From Oceanicola sp. 502str15 (GTDB taxonomy: Bacteria > Pseudomonadota > Alphaproteobacteria > Rhodobacterales > Rhodobacteraceae): DNA of 64,000 bases. Positions within the stretch are counted from its first letter, which is position 1. Each line of letters opens with the position of its first letter. Below, piece by piece: positions 51,626-60,272 of this stretch. Where the stretch lies: assembly GCF_024105635.1 (NCBI RefSeq), contig NZ_WYDQ01000001.1, forward strand, positions 2,914,501 to 2,978,500. The letters run 5' to 3'. Both the position numbers and the translations under genes were made by a program. A model generated the notes under the pieces. The model was not told the origin of the DNA. It saw only the letters and a list, made by a program, of their open reading frames with translations, and did no database searches.

Positions 51626-53047
51626 CTACTCTGCGGCCTTTCGGGGCATGGGCTCGGGGGCCTCTGCGAACTCGCGCGGCAGGACGATGGCGAACTTGGT
51701 GCCCTCGGGGCCGGTTTTCAGCAGGTCGAGCCGCCCGCCGTGGCCGCGGATCAGCTCTGCCGAGATCGCCAGCCCGAGGCCGCTGCCGCCCTTGCGGAAA
51801 CCGCCCTGAAACGGCTGGAACAGGTGTTCCTGCGCCTTGGGGGGCAGGCCGGGGCCGGTGTCGGTGACGGTTATGGTCCAGCCCTCGTCATCCTCGTGGG
51901 AGGACAGGCAGATTTCGCCGGGTTTGCCGGTGGCCACGATGGCCTGGCGGGCGTTGCGCACGAGATTGGTGAGCACGCGGAAGAGCTGCTCGGCGTCGGC
52001 GCGCATGGTCAGGCCGGCGGGAATATCTTCGGCATAGGAGATGTCGTGCTCGCCCGCCGCCAGCCGCTCGCTGTCGATCACGTCGCCCACCACGGGGGCG
52101 AGGGCGAAGCGGGAGAGCTTGGGCGGCGGCTCTTCGGCGCGGCCGAAGGCAAGGGTGCTTTCGCAGAGGTTCACGGCGCGGGAGATGGAGTTGACCAGCT
52201 TGGGCGCGGCGCGGGCGACGGCGGGATCCTTGGAGCTTTCCATCCGGTCGGCGAAGAGCTGGGCGGTGGTGAGGATGTTGCGCAGGTCGTGGCTGATGCG
52301 CGCCACGGCGCCGCCGAGCTGGGCGAGCCGCTCTTTCTGCTTCAGCGCGGTGGTGAGCTGGGTCTGCATCTCGGCCAGCCCCTCCTCGGCCTCGCGCAGC
52401 TCGACCGCCCCGGCGGAGGGCTCGATGATGCGGCGGGCATCTTCGGGGGCCTTGGCATAGCTCGCCATGGCGTCCACCACCCGGTGGATCGGGCCGACGA
52501 TGAAGATTCGCACGGCAACGAAGAGCAGCAGCGCGGTGAGCGCGGAGATGGCCGCCGAGAGCCAGAGGATGCGCAGGCCATAGTCGATCATCGCCATGCG
52601 CAGTTCGGCGGTGTCCATTGTCACCTCGATCAGCAGCCCGGCCTGCTCGACCGGATCGCCGATCACCCGGATCAGCTCGGGCTCGGCCACCCAGAGCCGC
52701 CGGATCGCGTCCATCATCAGAACCGAGGCGCCGGGGTCGCGCAGGTCGTAGGTTTGCGTCACCGGCTGGATGATCGGCGAGGACAGGATCAGCTCGCGCA
52801 TCTCGTTGCGTCGCAGAACCACGTTCTTGACGCCCGCGTTCTGGAGCAGCTCGGCCTCGAGGTTGGCGTCGATCACCTCGTCGGTGGCCAGCAACGCCAG
52901 CGAGGCGATCTGGGCCCGTTCGAGGCGGGAGAGCAGGAAATCCTCGCGATAGCGCGCGATGGAGGGCACGAAGATCAGCACTTCGGCCAGCATGACGAAG
53001 GCAATCGTCAGCATCAGGAAGCGGCCGGAGAGCGTATTCAGAAACAT
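51626..53047 (-). CDS. Sensor histidine kinase
   Basis: 473 residues. TM1 (11-28), a periplasmic sensor part of about 130 residues, TM2 (158-182), a HAMP-like linker, the dimerisation helix with phospho-His253 (VARISHDLRNILTT), then HATPase boxes NLVRNARQAI (N), DTGPGLP (G1) and GGSGLGLAI (G2). It autophosphorylates and would pass phosphate to a response regulator, but none is next to it, so it is an orphan. The stimulus is not predictable. Confidence 0.92.
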   Translation of the reverse strand: MFLNTLSGRFLMLTIAFVMLAEVLIFVPSIARYREDFLLSRLERAQIASLALLATDEVIDANLEAELLQNAGVKNVVLRRNEMRELILSSPIIQPVTQTYDLRDPGASVLMMDAIRRLWVAEPELIRVIGDPVEQAGLLIEVTMDTAELRMAMIDYGLRILWLSAAISALTALLLFVAVRIFIVGPIHRVVDAMASYAKAPEDARRIIEPSAGAVELREAEEGLAEMQTQLTTALKQKERLAQLGGAVARISHDLRNILTTAQLFADRMESSKDPAVARAAPKLVNSISRAVNLCESTLAFGRAEEPPPKLSRFALAPVVGDVIDSERLAAGEHDISYAEDIPAGLTMRADAEQLFRVLTNLVRNARQAIVATGKPGEICLSSHEDDEGWTITVTDTGPGLPPKAQEHLFQPFQGGFRKGGSGLGLAISAELIRGHGGRLDLLKTGPEGTKFAIVLPREFAEAPEPMPRKAAE

Positions 53048-53103
53048 TTCTAGCGCGTTATACCATTTCCGCGCGGGGCGCCGCTAGGGCTGGCGCGCCA
53101 AGG

Positions 53104-54513
53104 CTAGGGCAGAAAGCGTTGCACCAGCCCGACGACCCGCTTGACCATTGGGCTTTCGAACAGCTTGGGGGAGAAATAGGCACCGGCGGCGCGTTTGTTA
53201 AGCTCTTGCAGCGTGGGATAGGGCAAAACGGTGTTGGCGAGCGTTGTCAGCTTGTGACCGTTGGCGATGGCGGTGGCCCATGCGGCGATGAGTTCGCCCG
53301 CCTGCGGCCCGGCGATGGTGGCGCCCACCGGCTTGCCGCCGGAGACCATCACCTTCAGCCGCCCGTCGAGCCGCATGGCGCGGGCACGATCGCTGTCGTT
53401 GTAGGTGAGGGTGATCACGTCGAGGTTGCCGCCGAATTTCTCGCGGGCCTGCGCTTCGGTGAGGCCGACCTGGGCCAGCTCGGGGTCGGTGTAGGTGACC
53501 CATGGGATATGGTTGGTTTTTGCCTTGGCGGGCAGGCCGAACATGGCGGAGCGGATGACCACTCCCGCGTGGTAGCCCGCGACATGGGTGAATTGCAGGC
53601 CGCCCGCCGCATCGCCGATGGCATAGACGCGCTTGTTGGAGGTGGAGCGGAGGCGCGCATCGACCTTTACGGCGCGGTCGTGGTCGACGTTGGCGACGTT
53701 GAGGTTGAGCCTGTCGATGTTCACCTGCCGCCCGACGGCGACCAGAAGGTGCGAGCCGGTGACGGGGCCTTGCGGGGTTTCGACGGTGATGCCGCCTTCT
53801 GCCGTGACCTTCTCGGCGGCGGTTTCTTCCATGATCTCGATGCCCTCGGCGCGCAGCTTGCCGAGCACGAAGGCGGCCATTTCGGGGTCGTCCTTGCCCA
53901 GCGCCTTCTGGGCCTCGATCACGGTGACCTTGCATCCGAGGCGGGCGTGGGCCTGGGCCATTTCCAGCCCGATGGGGCCGCCGCCGATGATGATGAGGTG
54001 CTCAGGGCGTTCGCGCAGCTCGAAGATGGTTTCGTTGGTGTGATAGGGCACCCCGTCCAGCCCTTCGATCGGCGGCACGAAGGGGCGGGAGCCGGTGGCG
54101 ATGACGAAGCGGCGGGCGGTGATGGTGTGCGCACCGGCGCGGAGTTCGGTGGGGGAGATGAAGCTGCCCCAGTCGCGGATGACCTGCACGCCGAGCCCCT
54201 CGAAGCGCTCCTGGCTGTCGTGCGGCTCGATTCCGGCGATGACCTCGGCCACGTGATCCTTGGCGCGGGCGTAGTCGATTTGCGGCTCTGCCGGGGCGAT
54301 GCCGAAGGGGGCGCCCGTGGTCATGGCGTGGGCGTGGTGGGCCGCGGAGAGCAGCGCCTTGGAGGGCACGCAGCCGTAGTTCAGGCAGTCGCCGCCCATC
54401 TTGTGGCCTTCGACGAGCACCGTTTTCGCGCCCATCTGGGCTGCGCCGGAAGCCACGGAGAGGCCGCCGGAGCCTGCGCCGATGATGCAGATATCTGCCT
54501 TGATCGTGGACAT
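53104..54513 (-). CDS. Flavin disulfide reductase (mercuric reductase / lipoamide dehydrogenase type)
   Basis: 469 residues. FAD site IGAGSGGLSVASGAAQMG, redox-active Cys43/Cys48 in GGDCLNYGCVPSK, NAD(P)H site IIGGGPIGLEMAQAHARLG, GDAAGGLQFTHVAGYHA and the C-terminal dimer domain. The usual C-terminal His-x4-Glu catalytic pair (HPTxxE) is replaced (LPYPTLQELNKRAAG), and no vicinal Cys pair of MerA ends the protein. So it is unlikely to be a true mercuric or lipoamide reductase. The gene directly abuts a TVP38 gene, a recurrent pairing in bacteria. Confidence 0.85.
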   Translation of the reverse strand: MSTIKADICIIGAGSGGLSVASGAAQMGAKTVLVEGHKMGGDCLNYGCVPSKALLSAAHHAHAMTTGAPFGIAPAEPQIDYARAKDHVAEVIAGIEPHDSQERFEGLGVQVIRDWGSFISPTELRAGAHTITARRFVIATGSRPFVPPIEGLDGVPYHTNETIFELRERPEHLIIIGGGPIGLEMAQAHARLGCKVTVIEAQKALGKDDPEMAAFVLGKLRAEGIEIMEETAAEKVTAEGGITVETPQGPVTGSHLLVAVGRQVNIDRLNLNVANVDHDRAVKVDARLRSTSNKRVYAIGDAAGGLQFTHVAGYHAGVVIRSAMFGLPAKAKTNHIPWVTYTDPELAQVGLTEAQAREKFGGNLDVITLTYNDSDRARAMRLDGRLKVMVSGGKPVGATIAGPQAGELIAAWATAIANGHKLTTLANTVLPYPTLQELNKRAAGAYFSPKLFESPMVKRVVGLVQRFLP

Positions 54514-55248
54514 TCAGAGGCCTTTCTTGCCGCGCACGGCCTTGAGGACGATGGGGAGGGCGGCAAGGGCGCAGAGGCCGAGGATCGGCAGCAGGATGTG
54601 CGGCTCGAAGATGATGCCGAGGTTGGGGGTTTCGCCGCGGGCGAAGACCTCGCCAAGCCCGGCGCCGACCGAGGTGTAGACCACCGCTCCGGGGATGATG
54701 CCGAGGAAGGTGGTGATGGCGAAGCGCGACAGCGGCACGCCGACGAAGGCGGGCACGAGGTTGGCGACGAAGAAGGGCACGGCCGGCACGAGCCGGATGA
54801 GAAAGAGCATTTCCCACTGGTTGGCGTCGATGCCTGCCTTGATTTTGGCGACGACCCCGCCCGAGCCTTCGAGCTTTTCGGAGAGCTTGTCGCCCAGCCC
54901 GAGGCGGGCGGCCTGGAAGATCAGGCAGGCGCCGATGGTGGCGGCGGTGACGTTGAAGAGCGCGCCGGGGAAGGTGGCGAAGAGGAAGCCGCCGGTGAGC
55001 GTGGCCACGGTGGCGCCGGGCAGCGAGAAGGCGACGATGACGACATAGATGGCGATGAACCCGGCGACGGTGGCGAGGTAGTTGGCATCGCGGAAGGCGA
55101 TCAGCGCTTCGCGGTTCTCGGCCAGGGTTTCGAAGGAGAGGTAGTCGCGCAGGTAGAACGCCCCGCCCAGCGCAACGGCGAGGATCGCCATCAGCGGCAG
55201 GCGTTTGAGCCATGGGTTCTTGGCTTGTGTCTCTGTCATCTGTGTCAT
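54514..55248 (-). CDS. TVP38/TMEM64-family membrane protein
   Basis: 244 residues from ATG 55248 (alternatives 55275 and 55239); AGGGG lies about ten bases upstream of this ATG. The DedA/VTT domain is visible: FSLPGATVATLTGGFLFATFPGALFNVTAATIGACLIFQAARLGLG and FLIRLVPAVPFFVANLVPAFVGVPLSRFAITTFLGIIPGAVVYTSVGAGLG. Family members are thought to move or scramble lipids. It ends exactly where the flavin disulfide reductase gene starts (no gap), implying a joint function in redox or membrane stress. Confidence 0.88.
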   Translation of the reverse strand: MTQMTETQAKNPWLKRLPLMAILAVALGGAFYLRDYLSFETLAENREALIAFRDANYLATVAGFIAIYVVIVAFSLPGATVATLTGGFLFATFPGALFNVTAATIGACLIFQAARLGLGDKLSEKLEGSGGVVAKIKAGIDANQWEMLFLIRLVPAVPFFVANLVPAFVGVPLSRFAITTFLGIIPGAVVYTSVGAGLGEVFARGETPNLGIIFEPHILLPILGLCALAALPIVLKAVRGKKGL

Positions 55249-55433
55249 CTGTCCGGTTTCCCCTCGTCGAGTCATGACAGAAGATACGGCCCCGCCCCAT
55301 CGCGCACCGGGCAGATCACGCCCGGTTGATGCGGGGTGAGCACATGGCGGCGGATCGGCCCCGGGAGGCGGGGTTTTGTTACAGGGGGAGGGGCGGACTC
55401 CCGGAAATGTTGCAAGATTCCGGTGCGGATCAA

Positions 55434-55462
55434 TTGACAGGCCCCCATGTGGACCCTATTGA
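55434..55462 (+). promoter_or_regulatory. Predicted rpmH promoter
   Basis: TTGACA (55434-55439), a 17-base spacer and TATTGA (55457-55462): a consensus-like sigma-70 promoter 74 bases before the rpmH start. It should drive rpmH-rnpA-yidD. Confidence 0.75.
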
Positions 55463-55535
55463 GCGGCTTCTAACACAACCGGCAGCCCGAATCCGATCGC
55501 GGCGGCCTGAACCGATCCGAACCGGAGCAAGCGCC

Positions 55536-55670
55536 ATGAAACGCACTTTCCAGCCTTCCAACCTCGTCCGCAAGCGGCGTCACGGGTTTCGCGCACGGAT
55601 GGCCACCAAGGCCGGCCGCAAGATTCTCAACGCCCGCCGCGCCCGCGGCCGGAAGAGCCTGAGCGCCTGA
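55536..55670 (+). CDS. rpmH: 50S ribosomal protein L34
   Basis: 44 residues, complete L34: [20 protein letters not shown], then [24 protein letters not shown]. It is the first gene of the conserved rpmH-rnpA cluster, with a strong promoter upstream. It is too short for some ORF finders but unmistakable. Confidence 0.97.
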
Positions 55671-55687
55671 GGCGCAGCGGGGCAGAG

Positions 55688-56101
55688 ATGCCCGGCGTAA
55701 TGGCTGAGGTTGACAAGACCGCCGGGGGCGAGAGCCCTGCGGCGGTTTTCGCTTGTCTCGAGATCATGAAGAAGCGGGCCGACTTTCTGGCCTGCGCCAG
55801 GGGGCGGCGGGCGCATTGCCCGGGGTTCGTGGTGCAGGGGCGGAAGCGCGGCGAGGGCGACGGGGCCGAGGGCACCGACGCTGTGCGCGTGGGTTTCACC
55901 TGCTCCAAGAAGGTGGGCAACGCGGTGGCGCGGAACCGGGCCAAGCGGCGGCTGCGCGAGGTGGCGCGGGCGGTGCTGCCCGAGGCCGGACGGCCCGGCT
56001 GGGATTACGTGCTGATCGGGCGGGCCGAAGCAACGGCGGCGCGCGACCTTGCCACCATGCAGGACGAGCTGCGGGAGGCTCTGGAGACCCTGCATGGGTA
56101 G
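55688..56101 (+). CDS. rnpA: Ribonuclease P protein component
   Basis: 137 residues from ATG 55688 (ATG 55700 possible). The RNase P protein signature RVGFTCSKKVGNAVARNRAKRRLREVAR is complete, and FLACARGRRAHCPGFVVQ precedes it. It binds the catalytic RNA of RNase P for tRNA 5' processing. It starts 17 bases after rpmH; yidD follows. Confidence 0.95.
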   Translation: MPGVMAEVDKTAGGESPAAVFACLEIMKKRADFLACARGRRAHCPGFVVQGRKRGEGDGAEGTDAVRVGFTCSKKVGNAVARNRAKRRLREVARAVLPEAGRPGWDYVLIGRAEATAARDLATMQDELREALETLHG

Positions 56102-56146
56102 CGCCGGGCCGCTCCCTGCCCCGATGCGCCTGCGACGGAGCGGGCC

Positions 56147-56368
56147 ATGACCCTGCTTGCCCGTCTCTTTGCCCTGCCCGTCCGCGGCTACCGGCTGATC
56201 TTTTCGCCCTGGGTCGGGCACAGTTGCCGCTTTCATCCCACCTGCTCGGCCTATGCGCTCGAGGCGCTGGAGCGGCATGGCGGGCTGAAGGGCGGTTGGC
56301 TGACCTTGCGGCGCATCGCGCGGTGCAACCCCTGGGGCGGGTCGGGCATCGACAATGTGCCGGATTGA
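56147..56368 (+). CDS. yidD: Membrane protein insertion efficiency factor YidD
   Basis: 73 residues with an amphipathic N-terminus and the family motifs HSCRFHPTCSAYALEALERHG and RCNPWGGSGIDNVP. It aids YidC-dependent membrane insertion. In most bacteria it sits between rnpA and yidC; here yidC is 5.5 kb further on. Confidence 0.95.
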   Translation: MTLLARLFALPVRGYRLIFSPWVGHSCRFHPTCSAYALEALERHGGLKGGWLTLRRIARCNPWGGSGIDNVPD

Positions 56369-56430
56369 CCCGACGCGCCCCCAGCGGCGATGCTGACACC
56401 AGTGCCAGACCTGCCAGACCGGAGATCTTG

Positions 56431-56910
56431 ATGACCCGCCGATTGTTTCTTGCCCTTGCCACGCTGCTTGCGCTCGCCCTGCCCGCCGCCGCGCAGACGC
56501 TCTACGTGCAGGAAAGCGACGACGGCTACCTGAACCTGCGCAACGGCCCCGGCACCCGCCACGAGATCCTGATGCGACTGACCTCGGGCACGGCGGTGGA
56601 GGTGACCGACAGCAGGGGCAATTGGCGGCAGGTGATCCTGCCCGATGGCACCCGGGGCTGGGCGCACCGGCGCTACATGGCGCCGCAATACATTGCCACG
56701 CAGCCTTATTCCTTTGCCGTGCTTCCCACGGATGACGGATTTCTGAACCTGCGCCGCGGCCCCGGGGTGAGGTTCGATGTGATCCGCCGCCTCTATGCCG
56801 GGCAGATGCTGCATTGGGACGACGGGCGCGAGGGCTCGTGGGTGCAACTGCGCCTGCCCGATGGCACCGTGGGCTGGGCCAGCATGACCTATCTGACGGC
56901 GGTGAACTGA
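56431..56910 (+). CDS. Exported protein with two bacterial SH3 domains
   Basis: 159 residues with a signal peptide (MTRRLFLALATLLALALPAAAQ). Two SH3_3 repeats follow: DDGYLNLRNGPGTRHEILMRLTSGTAVEVTDSRGNWRQVILPDGTRGWAHRRYM and DDGFLNLRRGPGVRFDVIRRLYAGQMLHWDDGREGSWVQLRLPDGTVGWASMTYL. Likely binds peptidoglycan or proteins in the periplasm. GGAG precedes ATG 56431. The 218 bases after it show no gene. Confidence 0.88.
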   Translation: MTRRLFLALATLLALALPAAAQTLYVQESDDGYLNLRNGPGTRHEILMRLTSGTAVEVTDSRGNWRQVILPDGTRGWAHRRYMAPQYIATQPYSFAVLPTDDGFLNLRRGPGVRFDVIRRLYAGQMLHWDDGREGSWVQLRLPDGTVGWASMTYLTAVN

Positions 56911-57128
56911 GGGCGCAGCGCCCGGCGCGCCGCCGCTTTCTCCAACACTCCCGGCTTTGCCTCCCGCCCCGTGCGGGCGGGCGCGAACCGCAGCCGTGAC
57001 GGCGGTAGATGCGCCCCGCGCCTCGCAATGCGGCGCGGTGGTGCCCGGAAATGTCGCAGGTTGGCCAGCCCGCGCGGGAAACCTGCGCCTAGGCTAGAAG
57101 AAACCGAGCTGTGGAGGGAGGCCGCGCC

Positions 57129-58250
57129 ATGCCCGATGATCTGTCTGCCGTGATGCGCCCGATCGGGGCCGCGAGAGGCCTGCCCAACGCCCATTACACC
57201 GACCCCGCCACCCATGAGGCCGAGCGCGATGCGCTGCTCTGGGGCGGCTGGGCCGGGATCGGGGTGGGTGCCGATGTGCCCGAACCGGGCGATGCGAAGC
57301 CGCTGGAGTTCCTTGGTCTTCCGCTCCTCATGCTGCGCGGGCGCGATGGGGTGCTGCGGGTGTTTCGCAACACCTGCCGCCACCGGGGGATGATCCTTGT
57401 CGATGCGCCGCGCCGGATCGAGGGGGCGATCCGCTGCCCCTATCACTCGTGGTGCTATGCCCATGATGGCCGCCTCGTGGCCACGCCCCATGTGGGCGGG
57501 CCGGGGATGAACCGGGCGGAGGGGGTGAACAACGACGAGCTGGGGCTGGTTGAGGTGGCCAGCCATATTTGGCGCGACGTGGTGTTTGTGGATGTCAGCG
57601 GCAAGGCGGGCCCGTTCGAGCAGGCCCACGCCGCGCTGCTTGCCCGCTGGGCCGAGGTGGATGCGCCGGTGCACCATGGCGGGCCAGACAGCCGTTTTGT
57701 GCTGGAGGTGGCCTGCAACTGGAAGCTCGCGGTGGAGAACTACTCGGAGAGTTATCACCTGCCCTGGGTCCATCCCGGGCTGAACAGCTATTCGCGGCTG
57801 GAAGACCATTACAACATCGAGGGCGAGGGGTTTTCCGGGCAGGGCAGCACGCTCTACCGGCAGATCCGGGGCGAGGCGGGCGAGGTGTTTCCGGATTTTG
57901 CGGGCTGGCCGGAGAGCTGGGAGGAAGGGGCCGAGTATGTTTCGGTGTTTCCGAACGTGCTGATGGGGGCCCAGCGCGACCATGCCTTCGTGATCGTGCT
58001 GGAGCCGACAGGGCTGGCGACGACGCGGGAGCATGTGCATCTCTATTACGCCTCGGGCGACACCGATGCGGCGCTGCGGGCGAAGAACACCGCACAGTGG
58101 CGCGAGGTCTTCGAGGAAGACGTGTTCGTGGTGGAGGGGATGCAGCGTGGGCGGGTTGGCCCGGGGTTTGACGGCGGGCGGTTTTCGCCCGTGATGGACG
58201 GGCCGACGCATCGGTTTCATCAATGGGTCGCGGCCCGGCTCGGCGCGTGA
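57129..58250 (+). CDS. Rieske-type aromatic-ring/quaternary-amine oxygenase alpha subunit
   Basis: 373 residues. Rieske [2Fe-2S] ligands Cys83, His85, Cys103 and His106 (NTCRHRG...CPYHSW), then the mononuclear iron site with His210 and His215 (NYSESYHLPWVH) and Glu207 as likely electron bridge. The family covers ring-hydroxylating dioxygenases and demethylating enzymes for betaine-like compounds (GbcA, CntA). No reductase gene is adjacent. ATG 57129 follows GGAGGGAGG. The stop overlaps a small ORF's GTG by GTGA. Confidence 0.9.
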   Translation: MPDDLSAVMRPIGAARGLPNAHYTDPATHEAERDALLWGGWAGIGVGADVPEPGDAKPLEFLGLPLLMLRGRDGVLRVFRNTCRHRGMILVDAPRRIEGAIRCPYHSWCYAHDGRLVATPHVGGPGMNRAEGVNNDELGLVEVASHIWRDVVFVDVSGKAGPFEQAHAALLARWAEVDAPVHHGGPDSRFVLEVACNWKLAVENYSESYHLPWVHPGLNSYSRLEDHYNIEGEGFSGQGSTLYRQIRGEAGEVFPDFAGWPESWEEGAEYVSVFPNVLMGAQRDHAFVIVLEPTGLATTREHVHLYYASGDTDAALRAKNTAQWREVFEEDVFVVEGMQRGRVGPGFDGGRFSPVMDGPTHRFHQWVAARLGA

Positions 58251-58447
58251 GCCTCGACGCCAGGCTGCTGGCGGCCCATGCCGCCCGCGACGGCGCCGCT
58301 CTGGCCCGGCTCTATGCCGAGGCGGCAGAGGCAGGCGGGCCGGGGGCGGGGTTTTACCTTACGCAGGCCTGGGTCTTTGCGCTGGAGGCCGGGTTGCCGG
58401 AGGCCGAGGCCTATGCCCGGCGGTTGAAGGCGGGCGCGCGCGCCTGA
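58247..58447 (+). CDS. Small helical protein coupled to the Rieske oxygenase
   Basis: 66 residues from GTG 58247, which overlaps the oxygenase stop (GTGA); an ATG at 58223 would give 74 residues but runs inside the upstream gene. All-helical and Ala-rich with a TPR-like pattern (LYAEAAEAGGPGAGFYLTQAWVFALEAGLPEAEAYARRLKA). It looks like a family of short Rhodobacteraceae proteins, function unknown to me. Overlap suggests co-expression. A hairpin terminator follows within 15 bases. Confidence 0.65.
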   Translation: MSLDARLLAAHAARDGAALARLYAEAAEAGGPGAGFYLTQAWVFALEAGLPEAEAYARRLKAGARA

Positions 58448-58457
58448 CCCCAAACGG

Positions 58458-58490
58458 AAAAGGCCCCCGCCGCTGGGGCGAGGGCCTTTC
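58458..58490. terminator. Bidirectional intrinsic terminator
   Basis: AAAGGCCC ... GGGCCTTT enclosing a CGCC/GGCG inner stem, between the Rieske/small-ORF unit and the convergent exported-protein gene. A-run on one side and TTTC on the other let it work in both directions. Confidence 0.75.
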
Positions 58491-58527
58491 GACCTTTGAG
58501 GGAAATCAAGGTCTGACGCCGCGAGGT

Positions 58528-59085
58528 TCAGGCGCGGTCGTCGATCACGAGGGTCACTTCACCCTCGCCTTCGCTTTCAAAGCCCACCACGTCGTCGGCT
58601 TCGAAACCTTCGGCCTCGAGTGCGGCGGTCAGCTCGCTGTTGGCCTCGATGGCCTCATGCAGGCTCACCATCGCGTCGGCCTGGGTGCTCAGCGCCTTGT
58701 CGAGGGCGTTGGAATTGCCGGCGCCTTCGATCTCGCTCAGAAGAACGGTATCGACGGAGACGTCAGCCCCCAGCGCCTCGATATCGGCGGCAGCCTGGGC
58801 GGTGGTGCCGTTGTTCAGGCCCGAGATGACCGAGCCGAAGTTGACCTTCGCCTTGGCGCTCGCGCCGTTTTCGGCCATGTCGGTGGCCCCGTCCTGCACC
58901 TCCTGTGCGGTGCTGGTCACGGCGTTCTCGACCTGGTTCGCGGTGCTCTGGGCGGTTTCGGTTGCGCCGGAGACGGCGCCCGAGACGCCGGCTTCGGCGT
59001 CTACACCGACAGAGCCTGCAAAGGCGGCGGTGCCGAGCGAACCGGCCAGAACGGCGGCGATGGTGCTTTTGGCAAGATTGGTCAT
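58528..59085 (-). CDS. Exported Ala/Glu-rich protein of unknown function
   Basis: 185 residues with a signal peptide (MTNLAKSTIAAVLAGSLGTAAFA) after an AAGGAGG ribosome-binding site. The mature protein is acidic and Ala-, Ser-, Thr- and Glu-rich with a heptad-like segment (TETAQSTANQVENAVTSTAQEVQDGATDMAENGASAKAK) reminiscent of LEA/YtxH-type stress proteins, then a more globular C-terminal half. It carries no Cys. Probably a periplasmic stress or envelope protein; no family is recognised. Confidence 0.75.
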   Translation of the reverse strand: MTNLAKSTIAAVLAGSLGTAAFAGSVGVDAEAGVSGAVSGATETAQSTANQVENAVTSTAQEVQDGATDMAENGASAKAKVNFGSVISGLNNGTTAQAAADIEALGADVSVDTVLLSEIEGAGNSNALDKALSTQADAMVSLHEAIEANSELTAALEAEGFEADDVVGFESEGEGEVTLVIDDRA

Positions 59086-59306
59086 TGTATCCTCCTTAGG
59101 TTTCCGCGGCGAAGTCTGTGCCGCTGATGTGGGGCCACAACGGCGGGGCGGCCTGCCTGTTCCGGCCTGCGGCGCGGCGGCGGAAATTCGCGGGAAATTG
59201 CCCAAATCGCGGTTCGGGCTCCGCAGGTTTTTGCGGGTTCACGGAGGCTTGGGTTGAACGTGTGGCGCCGCTTCCCCAACGCCCCGGTTTCTGGCATAGC
59301 CTGCCC

Positions 59307-60209
59307 ATGCTGGACGAATCCGACGATATCCACCCGCTGTTTCACGGCGCCCCCTCGACCACGGAGTTCAAGAAGCTCCGCAAGCGGATCGTGCGCGATA
59401 CCCGCGAGGCGATCGAGCAATACGGGATGGTGGAACGGGGCGTGCGGCCCGGTGGGGCGGAGAAGCCGAAGTGGCTAGTCTGCCTGAGCGGCGGCAAGGA
59501 CAGCTACACCCTGCTTGCGGTGCTGCACGAACTCCAGTGGCGCGGCCTGCTGCCGGTGGAGCTGCTGGCCTGCAACCTCGATCAGGGGCAGCCGGGGTTT
59601 CCCTCGACGGTTCTGCCCGCCTTTCTGGAAAAGATGGGGGTGCCGCACCGGGTGGAGTATCAGGACACCTATTCCATCGTGATGGACAAGGTGCCCGCCG
59701 GGCGCACCATGTGCGCGCTCTGCTCGCGGCTGCGGCGCGGCAACCTCTACCGGATCGCGCGGGAGGAGGGCTGCTCGGCGGTGGTGCTGGGCCATCACCG
59801 CGACGACATTCTGGAAACCTTCTTCATGAACCTGTTCCACGGCTCGCGGCTGGCCACCATGCCGCCCAAGCTGGTGAACGAGGAGGGCGACCTGTTTGTG
59901 TATCGTCCGCTCGCCCATGTGGCCGAGGCGGATTGCGAGAAATTTGCCGCCGCGATGAACTATCCGATCATCCCCTGCGACCTCTGCGGCAGCCAGGACG
60001 GGCTGCAACGCCAGCAGGTGAAGGCCCTGCTCGACCAGTGGGAGGCGAACCATCCGGGGCGGCGGCAGAAGATGTTCCGGGCCCTGATGAACACACGGCC
60101 CTCGCACCTTCTCGACCCGGCGATCTTCGATTTCGTCGGGCTGGAACGGCGGATTCAAGAAGATAGTGAAAACTTGAACGAAATCGCCCCACCCGACTTA
60201 AGGAACTGA
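59307..60209 (+). CDS. ttcA: tRNA 2-thiocytidine(32) synthetase TtcA
   Basis: 300 residues from ATG 59307. PP-loop SGGKDS (61-66) for ATP, and the two Cys pairs Cys136/Cys139 (CALC) and Cys224/Cys227 (CDLC) that hold the iron-sulfur cluster. It thiolates C32 in a set of tRNAs, which can include tRNA-Arg(ACG) encoded at 38649. The longer frame from 59118 is rejected because the extension is not conserved-looking. Confidence 0.94.
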   Translation: MLDESDDIHPLFHGAPSTTEFKKLRKRIVRDTREAIEQYGMVERGVRPGGAEKPKWLVCLSGGKDSYTLLAVLHELQWRGLLPVELLACNLDQGQPGFPSTVLPAFLEKMGVPHRVEYQDTYSIVMDKVPAGRTMCALCSRLRRGNLYRIAREEGCSAVVLGHHRDDILETFFMNLFHGSRLATMPPKLVNEEGDLFVYRPLAHVAEADCEKFAAAMNYPIIPCDLCGSQDGLQRQQVKALLDQWEANHPGRRQKMFRALMNTRPSHLLDPAIFDFVGLERRIQEDSENLNEIAPPDLRN

Positions 60210-60272
60210 TTACGCCGATTGCCTAGCTTGCCCCCTGTAGCGGCTCCGACCGGGCCGCAAGGGCAGAAGGGC

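Noticed and set aside
53104..54513. Mercury-resistance operon
   Set aside because: The reductase lacks MerA-specific Cys residues, and no merR, merT or merP gene is present.
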